NCBI GenBank assembly: GCA_024276295.1
Contig: JAJRXN010000320.1
Span: 1 to 14,307, forward strand
Source: Acidobacteriota bacterium
GTDB lineage: Bacteria; Acidobacteriota; Polarisedimenticolia; J045
Length of the DNA stretch: 14,307 nucleotides
Direction: 5' to 3'
Shown piece by piece: positions 6,425-13,838 of this stretch (position 1 is the stretch's first letter; every line of letters starts with the position of its first letter). The notes beneath the pieces were generated by a model. The model searched no databases. It saw only the letters and a program-made list of their open reading frames with translations, and had not been told where the DNA came from. Both the position numbers and the translations under genes were made by a program.

Positions 6425-7759
6425 GTGGGCCTTCGCACGCGTTCATGGCCGCACTGGACCGGGCGGGCCGCCTCGCTGGCCCGGGGGATCGCGGCGGTCT
6501 GGCCGCTGACGCCGAGCGGTGCGGCGGTCGGCCTCGCGGCCCTGTGGGCGCTGACCGAGGGCCGGCGCCGGCTCGACCTCGTGCTCAGCCTGGCGGGAGC
6601 CTGGGGCCTGGTGCTCGTCGGCCTGTGCGGGCTGCTCGCCGGAGTTTCCGGGTTCGGCACCTGGCTCCGCCTCCGGCACGCGACGTCGGGCCCCGCGGGA
6701 TCCCTCGCCGGGGCTGCTGGCGAGCGTCTGGCCAGCGGACTCGAGATCCGCCCGCTCAGGCTGCCGCTGGTCGACGAACCGACGCGGCGCTGGATCGCAC
6801 CGCCCGCCGCCGCCGCGTCGCCCGCGTCGGGAGAACCGCGGGAACCCGAGGTGGTCATCCCCGAGGCCCGGGATCTCGCCGACGAGATCGTCCGGGAACT
6901 TCGCGTCGGAGATGTGCTGGGGCTCTGGTCGTTCCGGCTCGTCGCCCGCCAGGACCGGGAGGTCGTGGTCCATCCGGCCCGCGGCCGCCTGCTCGAGGCC
7001 GAACTCGCCGCGTGCCTGGCCCCGGGTGACGCGGTTGCCCATCCGTTCGGTCGCCCGGTCGGCGACCGCGTGGACTCCCGCCCGTACGTCCGCTCCGATC
7101 CGGCGCGGTTGATCCTCTGGAAGGCCTACGCACGCTCGCGGGAGCTGCTGGTGCGCACCCCCGAACCGGCGCGCGCTCCGGACGCGCGGCCGCTGGTGTT
7201 TCTCGCCACCGGGCCGGACGACGAGGCCGCGGCCGCCGCGGCGCGGCTGGTCTGGCAGACCGGCCTGGCGGGACGGGGCGCGCGGCTGGCCTGCGACGGC
7301 TTCCCCGCGCCGACCGAGGACCTCGACGCCGGCCTGCGGGCGATCGCCGCCTCCTCCCGCCACCGCGCCCGATCCGGGCGCGATCTGGCCGTCGCACTCG
7401 CCTCGCGGGAGATCGCCCCCGACGATCCGGTGCTCGTCGTGCTTCCGGCCGTCGCCGAGGAGACCATCGGCCACGTGCTCCATGTGCTCGGCACGGCCGG
7501 CGGGGTGCGGTTCAGCGTGCTCGGAGCGCTCGACACGCCGCCGCGGCGCGCTGCGGAGCCCGCCTGGCGCCGGCTCCTGCTGCGTGCCCGACCGGAGGAC
7601 CGCGCCGACGGTCCGCGCCTTGCCGACGCCGAGGCCTCTCTGGCCCCGCTGGCCGGCGCCGGTGCCCGCGTCGTGCTCGCCGACCGGCGCACCGGAGCGG
7701 TACGGGTCGTCGCCGGGGGGCTCGGCGAGTCGCCCGTCCCGACGGCGAGCACCGCATGA
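6425..7759 (+). CDS. DUF58 membrane protein
   Basis: The 444-residue protein has two N-terminal hydrophobic segments (about 32-45 and 52-74) and a soluble part. The DUF58 core signature is clear at about 221-245: SRPYVRSDPARLILWKAYARSR then ELLVRTPE, including Trp232-Lys233. DUF58 proteins usually act with MoxR ATPases and TgpA-type transglutaminases in the cell envelope, as here. Many carry a C-terminal von Willebrand A-like domain with a DxSxS metal site. Here the corresponding strand reads PLVFLATGPDDEAA, so that site seems lost. GTG 6425 is the only start near a promoter and gives the right length; no Shine-Dalgarno precedes it. The stop overlaps the next ATG as ATGA. Function beyond the module is unknown. 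Confidence 0.8.
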   Translation: MGLRTRSWPHWTGRAASLARGIAAVWPLTPSGAAVGLAALWALTEGRRRLDLVLSLAGAWGLVLVGLCGLLAGVSGFGTWLRLRHATSGPAGSLAGAAGERLASGLEIRPLRLPLVDEPTRRWIAPPAAAASPASGEPREPEVVIPEARDLADEIVRELRVGDVLGLWSFRLVARQDREVVVHPARGRLLEAELAACLAPGDAVAHPFGRPVGDRVDSRPYVRSDPARLILWKAYARSRELLVRTPEPARAPDARPLVFLATGPDDEAAAAAARLVWQTGLAGRGARLACDGFPAPTEDLDAGLRAIAASSRHRARSGRDLAVALASREIAPDDPVLVVLPAVAEETIGHVLHVLGTAGGVRFSVLGALDTPPRRAAEPAWRRLLLRARPEDRADGPRLADAEASLAPLAGAGARVVLADRRTGAVRVVAGGLGESPVPTASTA

Positions 7760-9981
7760 TCCGGACCGTCATCCGGCTGTCCGTGTGGGCGGTGCGGGAC
7801 AACTGGCCCGCGGCCCTGGTGCTCGGCGTCGCCGCGCTGCTGGCCCTCGCCCCCTTCGCGACCCCGGGGGAACTCGTCGTCGTGGTCCTCGCCGCCGGTT
7901 CCGGAGCGATCGCGGGGACCTCTCTGGCCGCCACGCGCCTGCGGCTGGCCGCGGCGCTCGGCGGAGCCGGCATGGCCGCGGCGGCGGGCTGGCTGGCCGG
8001 TGCCCTCGGCGAGCGGAGCGTCACCCTGGCCACCCTGCTCGGCGCCGAGCGGGCGGCGACCCTGGTCGACGCCGCCGGGCTCGCCGGACTGGTTCTGCTC
8101 GCCGGGTTCGTACTGACGTTCGTGGCCTCCCGGATCCCGGCCGGCCGGGTCGCGATCCCCGCCATCCTCGTCGGCGCCGCGGCGATGCTGCTCTTCGCGC
8201 ACCGGGGAGGTTCGATCAACCGGCCGTTGATCGTCGGCGACCTGGCCTGGCTCCAGGGCTACCACCCGGCATTCCTGCTCGGGCTGGCCGGTGCCGCGGC
8301 CGCGCTCGCCGGTACGCTCGCGCTCTACCGCCCCGCGGGACGCCGCCACCCGTGGCGACACCTGCTCGCCGCGCTGGCCGCCTCGGCGGCGCTGCTGCTT
8401 CTGTTCCCCGCCCTCGGCGTGTTCTCGTTCTCGGAACGCGATCCGCTCTCGCTCGCCGGCCCTCCGGGCACCGAGCGCGGCCTCGTGCCGGGCAGCGGCG
8501 GCCGGCGTCCGGCCGAGGGGGGACGGCAGGGCGGCTCCCGGCGGGCCCTCGGGCTGGTCCGGCCGGCCGACGGCACGGCGGGCGGAGCGGATTCCGAGGC
8601 GGCGCCGTTTCTCGACGACTACAGCTCCGACGGCGCCCAGACGCCGGTCGCCGTGGTCGTGCTGCACGACGACGTCGACCCGGCCCTCGGCGTACTCTAC
8701 TTCCGGCAGGTCGCGTTCTCGCGCTTCAACGGCCGGCGCCTGGTGCGCTCGTTCCGGACCGGCGTCGACGACGATCTGTTCCCGCGCTTTCCCGGCGCGG
8801 TGCCGATCCGTCGTCCGCCACCAGACGGGGCCGCCCTGCGCGAACGGGTGCCGGCGACCGTTTCGCTGCTTCGCGACCACTTCCAGCCGCTGGTGCTCGC
8901 CGACGGCGTGGAGGTGGCCGCCGCCGAGAACGCCGACCCGTCGCTGTTCCGCCGCACCTACCGCACGGTGTCCTTCGTGCTGACCGCCGGCGCGGAGGAA
9001 CTCTTCGGTCACCGCCCGGACTCGCCGGACTGGCCGCCCGAGGTGCGCCGCAGCTATCTCGAGTTGCCGGACGACCCCCGGTATCCCCAGCTCGCCGAGA
9101 AGATCGTGGCGATGATCCGGCCCGAACTGCGCGACGATCCCTGGGCGCGGGCGCTCGCGGTGACGATCTGGCTCGAACGCAACACCCGCTACTCGCTGCA
9201 CTCCGAACACGCCTCCGCGCAGGACCCGACGGCCTCGTTCCTGTTCGGCGACCGGATCGGCTACTGCGTTCATCTCGCCCACGCGGCGGCCTACCTGGCG
9301 CGGGCCGCGGGCGTGCCGGCCCGCGTGTCCGCGGGCTACGCCTACGTGTCGCGGAACCGGGGGAGTGGCTCGGCCCTGCTGCTGCGCAGCGGAGACGCCC
9401 ACGCCTGGGCCGAGGTCCACCTCGAAGGTGTCGGGTGGGTACCGGTCGACCCGAGCCCGCCGTCTCTCGATCCCCCGATGCCGGCCCCGGACATGGACCT
9501 CCAGAGCCTGCTCGGCGAGATGGCCCGCGGCGAGAAGAACGTGCTGGCGCGCGACCTGCCCGGAAGCTGGTCGCTGCCCGGTCCACGGGCGCTGCTGACG
9601 GTGCTCGCCGCGATGCTGGCGCTGTGGCTGTTCGCCGGGTACGCGGCGAAGGTCTGGCGCCGACTCGCGCCCGACCTGATCCGGCGCGACCGCCGGGCGC
9701 GGCTGGCCTACCGTGCGGCCCTCGACCGGCTCGCCGACGTGGGCCTCGCGCGCGGCTTCGCCGAGAGCCGGGAGGACTTCGCCCGGCGCGTCGCCACGGT
9801 CGCCCCCTCGTTCCCCGCCCTGACCCGGCTGCACCTCGAGTCGTGCTGGGCCGAGCGCCCGGCTCCGGCCGGTCGGGCCCGGCGACTGACTCGCGCGGTC
9901 GGCCGCGAGGTGCGAAGACACCGGCGGCCGCGCGCGGTGACCGGCATGCTGCTTCCCTGGAACTGGACGCACAGCAGGTGA
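7756..9981 (+). CDS. TgpA-type membrane transglutaminase-like protein
   Basis: The 741-residue protein has several N-terminal membrane segments (first about 230 residues, Ala/Leu-rich), then a large soluble region, then one membrane segment (about 613-632, LLTVLAAMLALWLFAGYAA) and a basic cytoplasmic tail. The transglutaminase-like domain lies at about 475-570 with the full catalytic triad: Cys504 (RIGYCVHLAHAAAYLARAAG), His549 (GDAHAWAEVHL) and Asp565 (WVPVDPSPP). The C-terminal helices resemble the DUF4129 region of TgpA proteins. Such proteins act in the periplasm as transglutaminase or cysteine protease; the substrate is unknown (TgpA of Pseudomonas is essential, possibly in envelope biogenesis). 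The start overlaps the DUF58 stop, indicating translational coupling. MoxR follows 27 bases later. Confidence 0.88.
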   Translation: MIRTVIRLSVWAVRDNWPAALVLGVAALLALAPFATPGELVVVVLAAGSGAIAGTSLAATRLRLAAALGGAGMAAAAGWLAGALGERSVTLATLLGAERAATLVDAAGLAGLVLLAGFVLTFVASRIPAGRVAIPAILVGAAAMLLFAHRGGSINRPLIVGDLAWLQGYHPAFLLGLAGAAAALAGTLALYRPAGRRHPWRHLLAALAASAALLLLFPALGVFSFSERDPLSLAGPPGTERGLVPGSGGRRPAEGGRQGGSRRALGLVRPADGTAGGADSEAAPFLDDYSSDGAQTPVAVVVLHDDVDPALGVLYFRQVAFSRFNGRRLVRSFRTGVDDDLFPRFPGAVPIRRPPPDGAALRERVPATVSLLRDHFQPLVLADGVEVAAAENADPSLFRRTYRTVSFVLTAGAEELFGHRPDSPDWPPEVRRSYLELPDDPRYPQLAEKIVAMIRPELRDDPWARALAVTIWLERNTRYSLHSEHASAQDPTASFLFGDRIGYCVHLAHAAAYLARAAGVPARVSAGYAYVSRNRGSGSALLLRSGDAHAWAEVHLEGVGWVPVDPSPPSLDPPMPAPDMDLQSLLGEMARGEKNVLARDLPGSWSLPGPRALLTVLAAMLALWLFAGYAAKVWRRLAPDLIRRDRRARLAYRAALDRLADVGLARGFAESREDFARRVATVAPSFPALTRLHLESCWAERPAPAGRARRLTRAVGREVRRHRRPRAVTGMLLPWNWTHSR

Positions 9982-9991
9982 GACCGATAAT
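9964..9991 (+). promoter_or_regulatory. Possible internal promoter before moxR
   Basis: TGGACG (9964-9969) and GATAAT (9986-9991) are 16 bases apart; four and five bases match consensus. It overlaps the end of the transglutaminase gene and would give a leader of about ten bases containing GAGGA, so MoxR could be made separately from the two upstream genes. Confidence 0.35.
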
Positions 9992-10008
9992 CCCCTTCGA
10001 GGACAGCC

Positions 10009-11037
10009 GTGGAATCTCCTGAACACGACCGGGAACCCGCCCCTGCCGACGGACCGGATCTCGACCGGGCCCGGAGCGTCGCCGAGACGCTGCGTGGCCG
10101 GCTGCGCGACGCGGTCCTCGGCCGCGACGAGGTGATCGACCGGATCATCATCGCGCTGCTTGCCGGCGGTCACGTGTTGCTCGAGGACTACCCGGGTTCC
10201 GGCAAGACGATCCTCGCCCGGGCCCTCGGCGAGGCGATCGAGGCGGAACCCGACGAGCGGCGCATCGTGCCGTTCCGGAGGATCCAGTTCACGCCGGACC
10301 TGCTGCCCTCCGACATCACGGGCGTCTCCGTGTTCGATCCCGACCGCGGCGTGTTCGAGTTCATGCCCGGTCCGGTGTTCGCCCACGTCGTGCTGGCCGA
10401 CGAGATCAACCGCACGTCGCCCAAGGTCCAGTCCGCGCTGCTCGAGGCGATGGCCGAGCGGCAGGTCACCGTCGACAACGTCACGCATCCGCTCGACGAG
10501 CTGTTCCTCGTGATCGCGACCCAGAATCCGCTCGGCATGGCCGGGACGTTTCCGCTTCCCGCGCCCCAGCTCGACCGCTTCCTGTTCAAGATCACGATGA
10601 CCCACATCGACCGCGACGCCGAACTCGAGGTCGTGGCGACCTTCCGGCAGCGGCTGCACCCCGACCTGGCGGGCGGACCGAAGGTGCGTCAGGCCGACGT
10701 CCTGGCGGCCCGCACCGCGATCGAGACCGGGGTCCACGTCGCGCGGCCGCTCCAGGAGTGCCTGGTCGACATCGCCCGGGCGGTGCGCTCCGATCCGCGC
10801 GTCGCCCTCGGGGTCAGCACGCGCGCCCTCGTCCAGGCCGTGCCCGCGCTGCAGGCGCACGCAATGCTCGCCGGCCGCGACTGGGTCGGCGCGAGCGACC
10901 TCGAGGCGCTGGCCGTGCCGCTGCTCGCGCACCGGCTGATGCTCGTCGCCGGGGCGGCCGACGCTCCGCAGGTGGTCCGCGAAGCGATCGGGCGCCCGCT
11001 CGAAGCGCTGGCCCGCAGCACCCTTACCCGCTCCTGA
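10009..11037 (+). CDS. MoxR-family AAA+ ATPase
   Basis: The 342-residue protein is a MoxR-type AAA+ ATPase, a chaperone-like family that remodels partner complexes. Walker A is GSGKT (63-67, in EDYPGSGKTILARAL), Walker B is VVLADEINR (Asp131-Glu132), followed by the family-typical SPKVQSALLEAMAERQVTVD, and sensor 1 with arginine region is IATQNPLGMAGTFPLPAPQL then DRFLFK. The C-terminal lid is helical. The start is GTG 10009, with GAGGA five bases upstream. No membrane segment; cytoplasmic. It is the third gene of the DUF58-transglutaminase-MoxR set; MoxR usually comes first in such clusters. The partner is probably the DUF58 protein, which is inferred from the common gene pairing. Confidence 0.93.
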   Translation: MESPEHDREPAPADGPDLDRARSVAETLRGRLRDAVLGRDEVIDRIIIALLAGGHVLLEDYPGSGKTILARALGEAIEAEPDERRIVPFRRIQFTPDLLPSDITGVSVFDPDRGVFEFMPGPVFAHVVLADEINRTSPKVQSALLEAMAERQVTVDNVTHPLDELFLVIATQNPLGMAGTFPLPAPQLDRFLFKITMTHIDRDAELEVVATFRQRLHPDLAGGPKVRQADVLAARTAIETGVHVARPLQECLVDIARAVRSDPRVALGVSTRALVQAVPALQAHAMLAGRDWVGASDLEALAVPLLAHRLMLVAGAADAPQVVREAIGRPLEALARSTLTRS

Positions 11038-11058
11038 CCGGCTTCGGGACCCGGAGTC

Positions 11059-11071
11059 GGACAGCCTGTCC
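11059..11071. repeat. Inverted repeat downstream of moxR
   Basis: GGACAG-C-CTGTCC is a 6-bp dyad with one central base, nested in weaker GGAG/CTCC arms (11053-11078). It may be a weak terminator of the moxR transcript without U-tract, or a regulator site for the sigma-54 promoter about 90 bases downstream. Confidence 0.35.
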
Positions 11072-11102
11072 TGCCTCCTGACCGCGCCTGTCACCGCGCA
11101 CC

Positions 11103-11116
11103 TGAACGGCCGTTCA
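11103..11116. promoter_or_regulatory. 14-bp palindrome, candidate activator site
   Basis: TGAACGGCCGTTCA is a perfect palindrome. Its centre lies about 70 bases before the start expected from the sigma-54 promoter, where enhancer-binding proteins commonly bind. The protein is unknown; this is inferred from position and symmetry. Confidence 0.45.
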
Positions 11117-11154
11117 TCTTTGCCCGCCATCGTGCGTGCTCCCGTCTTCCGGGG

Positions 11155-11172
11155 CTGGCACCGGCCTTGCTT
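11155..11172 (+). promoter_or_regulatory. Sigma-54 (RpoN) promoter
   Basis: CTGGCACCGGCCTTGCTT fits the sigma-54 consensus YTGGCACGNNNNTTGCW at all defined positions except G to C after TGGCAC. The invariant -24 GG (11157-11158) and -12 GC (11169-11170) have the required spacing. Transcription would start near 11182, giving an 18-base leader with an AAGGAGGA ribosome site. Confidence 0.75.
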
Positions 11173-11199
11173 GATGCCGCGCCGCAAGGAGGAACACAC

Positions 11200-11664
11200 A
11201 TGTTCGGGAAGGCGCTGCGCAAGAGTTTGACGGGGGGCTTCGTTCTGTTCGTCTCGGTTCTCGCTCTCACCACGATGGCCGGAGCCGCCACCTACACCGC
11301 CCACATCGAGGGACCCCTGGTCATCGGTGACCAGCTCTTGAGCGGTGGCGTGGTCCAGCTCGTCGATGTCGGAACGACCACCCCGATGGTCGCGATCGTG
11401 ATCGACGGCCGGCAGGTGGCACTCTGCGATCGTTCGACCTACGGCGTGCCGCCGACGGGCTCGCGCCCGGCACTCGTCATCGAGTACGACTCCCGCGGTT
11501 TCCGTCACATCGTCGGCATCCAGTTCTCGTACCCCGGCTCCGACGACCCGGCGACCAGCTTCCGGCGGCTGCGCCCCGTGCAGGTCGCCCGCGGTCTTGC
11601 CACGGTCCCGCCTTATCGCCTCGAGCCGCCCACGTCGGTGGCCGCTGCCGCCTCCTCCCGCTGA
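11200..11664 (+). CDS. Small secreted protein under sigma-54 control
   Basis: I do not recognise this 154-residue protein. It starts with a signal peptide (about MFGKALRKSLTGGFVLFVSV through TTMAGAA, cleavage near residue 29-30) and so is exported. The mature part is beta-prone (HIEGPLVIGDQLLSGGVVQL, MVAIVIDGRQVALCD) with one cysteine, and ends in a Pro/Ala/Ser-rich tail that may be flexible. AAGGAGGA at 11186-11193 is the strongest ribosome site in the window and fixes ATG 11200. A sigma-54 promoter lies just upstream, and a long hairpin about 75 bases after the stop ends the unit, so the gene is probably monocistronic, strongly translated and switched on by an enhancer-binding protein. The function is unknown. 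Confidence 0.8.
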   Translation: MFGKALRKSLTGGFVLFVSVLALTTMAGAATYTAHIEGPLVIGDQLLSGGVVQLVDVGTTTPMVAIVIDGRQVALCDRSTYGVPPTGSRPALVIEYDSRGFRHIVGIQFSYPGSDDPATSFRRLRPVQVARGLATVPPYRLEPPTSVAAAASSR

Positions 11665-11739
11665 CGGCCCGCCGCACCGCCCGGATGCCTCGTCCGGACG
11701 GCTCGCGGGCTGATCGCACCGGTCAATCTCTCTCTCCGC

Positions 11740-11769
11740 GAGCCGCCGGCCCCTCGGGGCCGGCGGCTC
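11740..11769 (+). terminator. Long hairpin, probable terminator
   Basis: A perfect 14-base inverted repeat (11740-11753 with 11756-11769; arms GAGCCGCCGGCCCC) leaves a tiny loop, in practice 13 bp with loop CTCG. It lies 75 bases after the secreted protein stop and 71 before the next start. No strong U-tract follows (TGCTGCGTG), as often in high-GC genomes. A weaker CCGGA/TCCGG hairpin precedes it at 11681-11697. Confidence 0.6.
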
Positions 11770-11827
11770 TGCTGCGTGTCCCGAACCTCTCCGTCCCACG
11801 CGGTGGCCGCGCGCGGGCGCGCGGCTC

Positions 11828-11833
11828 GATAAT
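11828..11833 (+). promoter_or_regulatory. Putative -10 element 7 bases before ATG 11841
   Basis: GATAAT matches five of six -10 bases. With the usual spacing, transcription starts on or next to ATG 11841, so the mRNA would be leaderless; there is no Shine-Dalgarno. Instead of a -35, an 18-base GC-only inverted repeat (CCGCGCGC-GG-GCGCGCGG, 11807-11824) lies three bases upstream. Confidence 0.45.
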
Positions 11834-11840
11834 CGCGACC

Positions 11841-13823
11841 ATGCGCCCCCGCCACCTTCTCCCGTCGCTCCTGCTGGCCCTCACCTGCCTGGTCGCGCCG
11901 GCTCCCGGCGTGCTCGCGGGGACTGCCGGCCTGCCGGCCGACGGCGAGGAGCGGCTCGCGCTCGAAGCACTCGACCAGGGGCGCTTCGTCCGGGCCCGGG
12001 AGATCGCCAGCGGCATCCTCGAGACGCGGCCCGACTCCGTTCCGGCGCTCTACGCGCTGGCGGTCGCGCTGCATGACGGGGAGGGCAACGTTCCGCTGGC
12101 GCTGCGCTACGCGCGGCGGGCGCGGGCTCTGCTCGAGGACGAGGACGGCCGCGTGCTCGCCGGCCGCGAGGCATGGCACGAGGAGGTGCTCTGGCGCGAG
12201 GTCCAGGCGCTGTCCGATCTCGGGATGAACGAGGAGCTGCTGGCCTCGTACCGGCGCTTCCGCGACGAGTACGGCTGGGACACCGAGAGCTTCGAGGTCT
12301 GGCCGCTGATGAAGCTCGGCCGGATCGACGAGGCCCGCGCGGCCGCCGCGCGCGCGATCGCCTCCGGAGAGCGGCTCGACGTGCTCGTCGCCCGCAACGG
12401 CCTGTGCGCGATGGACGGCTATCCGGCGTGCCTCGAGATGCTCGAGAGCGCACGCGAGGTCTACAGCGTTCCGAGTCTCTCGCTGAGCAACGCCGCCCTC
12501 GCCGCGATGGAGATCGGCCGCTACGAGGAGGCCGAGGACTACCTGCTCGAGGCGGTCCGCGATCCCGACCCATACGCCAACCCCTGGCGCCAGATCGTCA
12601 CCGTGTACGTGCTCGAGGGCCGGCTCGGCGAGGCGGCCGAGGCCGCGCGCTCGATGATGGACCTCGCGCGCCGGCTCCCGGCCCGGCTCGGTCAGCATCA
12701 GCAGGCGCAGAACCTGGTCACCGCCGCCGAACTGCTGCTGGCCGCCGGACATCCGGAGCGCGCCCTGGCGGCGTCCCGACGCGCGCTGATGCGCCCGGAC
12801 CGGACCTCCCACCTTTCCGGCTCGGACGCCGAGCTGCGCGCCGAAAACGCCTTGCTCGACCGCCGGATCCGGATCACGCTGGCCGAGCACGCGCGGGAAG
12901 CCGCGGGCCTCGCGTCCGCGCTCCGCCGGCCGCTGTTGTGGCTCGACGCGCAGCGACACCGGGTGCTCGGCTGGTCGTCCGGGCGGCGGGTCCGGCCCCT
13001 CCTGCTCGCGGGCGGCCTGCGCCCCGTGCTGACGCTGACCGACGCGCCGGGCCTCCAGCTCGATGTCCCGGGCTGGCTCTATCCGGACGCGATCGAACTG
13101 TTCGGGGCCGGCCCGGCGCTGGCGTTGATCGCCGACCTGGCAAGCCAGCCGCCCGACCCCGAACGGATGCCGGCCGACGTCTGGAACGGCCGTCTGGCGG
13201 CCCTGGCGACCGAGGCCGCATGGCTGCGGGGCGACACCGGGCGCTGCCTTGCCGAGGGCCGACGCGCCCGCGCACTGCTGCCCGCCGCCGACGTGCTGCT
13301 GCGCACCCGCCTGGCGGCCCGGATGGCGGATGCGCTGCGCCGGGCGGGCCGTCTCGATGCCGAGGCGGTCGCCCTGTACGACGAGGTGCTCTCGAGCGAC
13401 CCGGGTCTGCTGCGCCGCCTTGCGCTGCCCCTGCCGGCGACGCTCGCGGTCTCCGGAGCGGACCCCGTGGCCGCCCGCGCCGCACGGCTCGCCCTCGATT
13501 CGCCCCGCTTCGCCCGCGACCCGACCAGCCCGTTCGCGGTCGCCGCGGTCGGCGAGCGGGTCTGCCTGGCCGCACCCGGAGGAACGCTGCTCTCGTGCGC
13601 CGCCGCACCGGAGGCGGCGACCGACGGCCCGGCGGCCGATCTGCTCGGCCGCGCGCCCGGTGATCCACAGGTGCTGGCGTGGCGGTTCCTCCGCGAAGCG
13701 TTCGCGCCGCGGCTGGACCTCTCGCAGGCCGACCTCGCCACGCTCGACGGCACGCCGATCGTCGAGCGCGGTCTCGACGAGGGTCTGGCGGACGACCTGC
13801 TCGGAACGCCCCCGTCGCGCTGA
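11841..13823 (+). CDS. Periplasmic TPR-like repeat protein
   Basis: The 660-residue protein has a signal peptide (MRPRHLLPSLLLALTCLVAP through GVLA, cleavage near residue 26) and then almost continuous helical hairpins rich in Ala, Leu, Glu and Arg. TPR-like units are visible near residues 35-100 (EALDQGRFVRAREIASGILE then PDSVPALYALAVALHDGEG) and 200-260 (SLSNAALAAMEIGRYEEAED then YLLEAV). Repeats also occur in the C-terminal half (LRTRLAARMADALRRAGRLD). Such proteins serve as protein-binding scaffolds; no enzyme motif is visible. Parts of the middle and C-terminus are less regular and could form another domain. ATG 11841 is chosen because it starts a clean signal peptide; the open frame upstream runs through the terminator. 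It is convergent with the nuclease gene, 15 bases between stops. Confidence 0.8.
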   Translation: MRPRHLLPSLLLALTCLVAPAPGVLAGTAGLPADGEERLALEALDQGRFVRAREIASGILETRPDSVPALYALAVALHDGEGNVPLALRYARRARALLEDEDGRVLAGREAWHEEVLWREVQALSDLGMNEELLASYRRFRDEYGWDTESFEVWPLMKLGRIDEARAAAARAIASGERLDVLVARNGLCAMDGYPACLEMLESAREVYSVPSLSLSNAALAAMEIGRYEEAEDYLLEAVRDPDPYANPWRQIVTVYVLEGRLGEAAEAARSMMDLARRLPARLGQHQQAQNLVTAAELLLAAGHPERALAASRRALMRPDRTSHLSGSDAELRAENALLDRRIRITLAEHAREAAGLASALRRPLLWLDAQRHRVLGWSSGRRVRPLLLAGGLRPVLTLTDAPGLQLDVPGWLYPDAIELFGAGPALALIADLASQPPDPERMPADVWNGRLAALATEAAWLRGDTGRCLAEGRRARALLPAADVLLRTRLAARMADALRRAGRLDAEAVALYDEVLSSDPGLLRRLALPLPATLAVSGADPVAARAARLALDSPRFARDPTSPFAVAAVGERVCLAAPGGTLLSCAAAPEAATDGPAADLLGRAPGDPQVLAWRFLREAFAPRLDLSQADLATLDGTPIVERGLDEGLADDLLGTPPSR

Positions 13824-13838
13824 TCGCGGCCCGGCGCC

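Noticed and set aside
5424..6509. Long plus-strand open frame opposite the isomerase gene
   Set aside because: It is the reverse shadow of the PpiC gene, whose domains and lipobox are clear; the shadow product has no recognisable motif.
7126..11799. A 1557-codon open frame on the minus strand
   Set aside because: It is antisense to three well-recognised genes (DUF58, transglutaminase, MoxR), is Arg/Gly/His-rich without domain motifs, and is explained by the strong GC bias at third codon positions.
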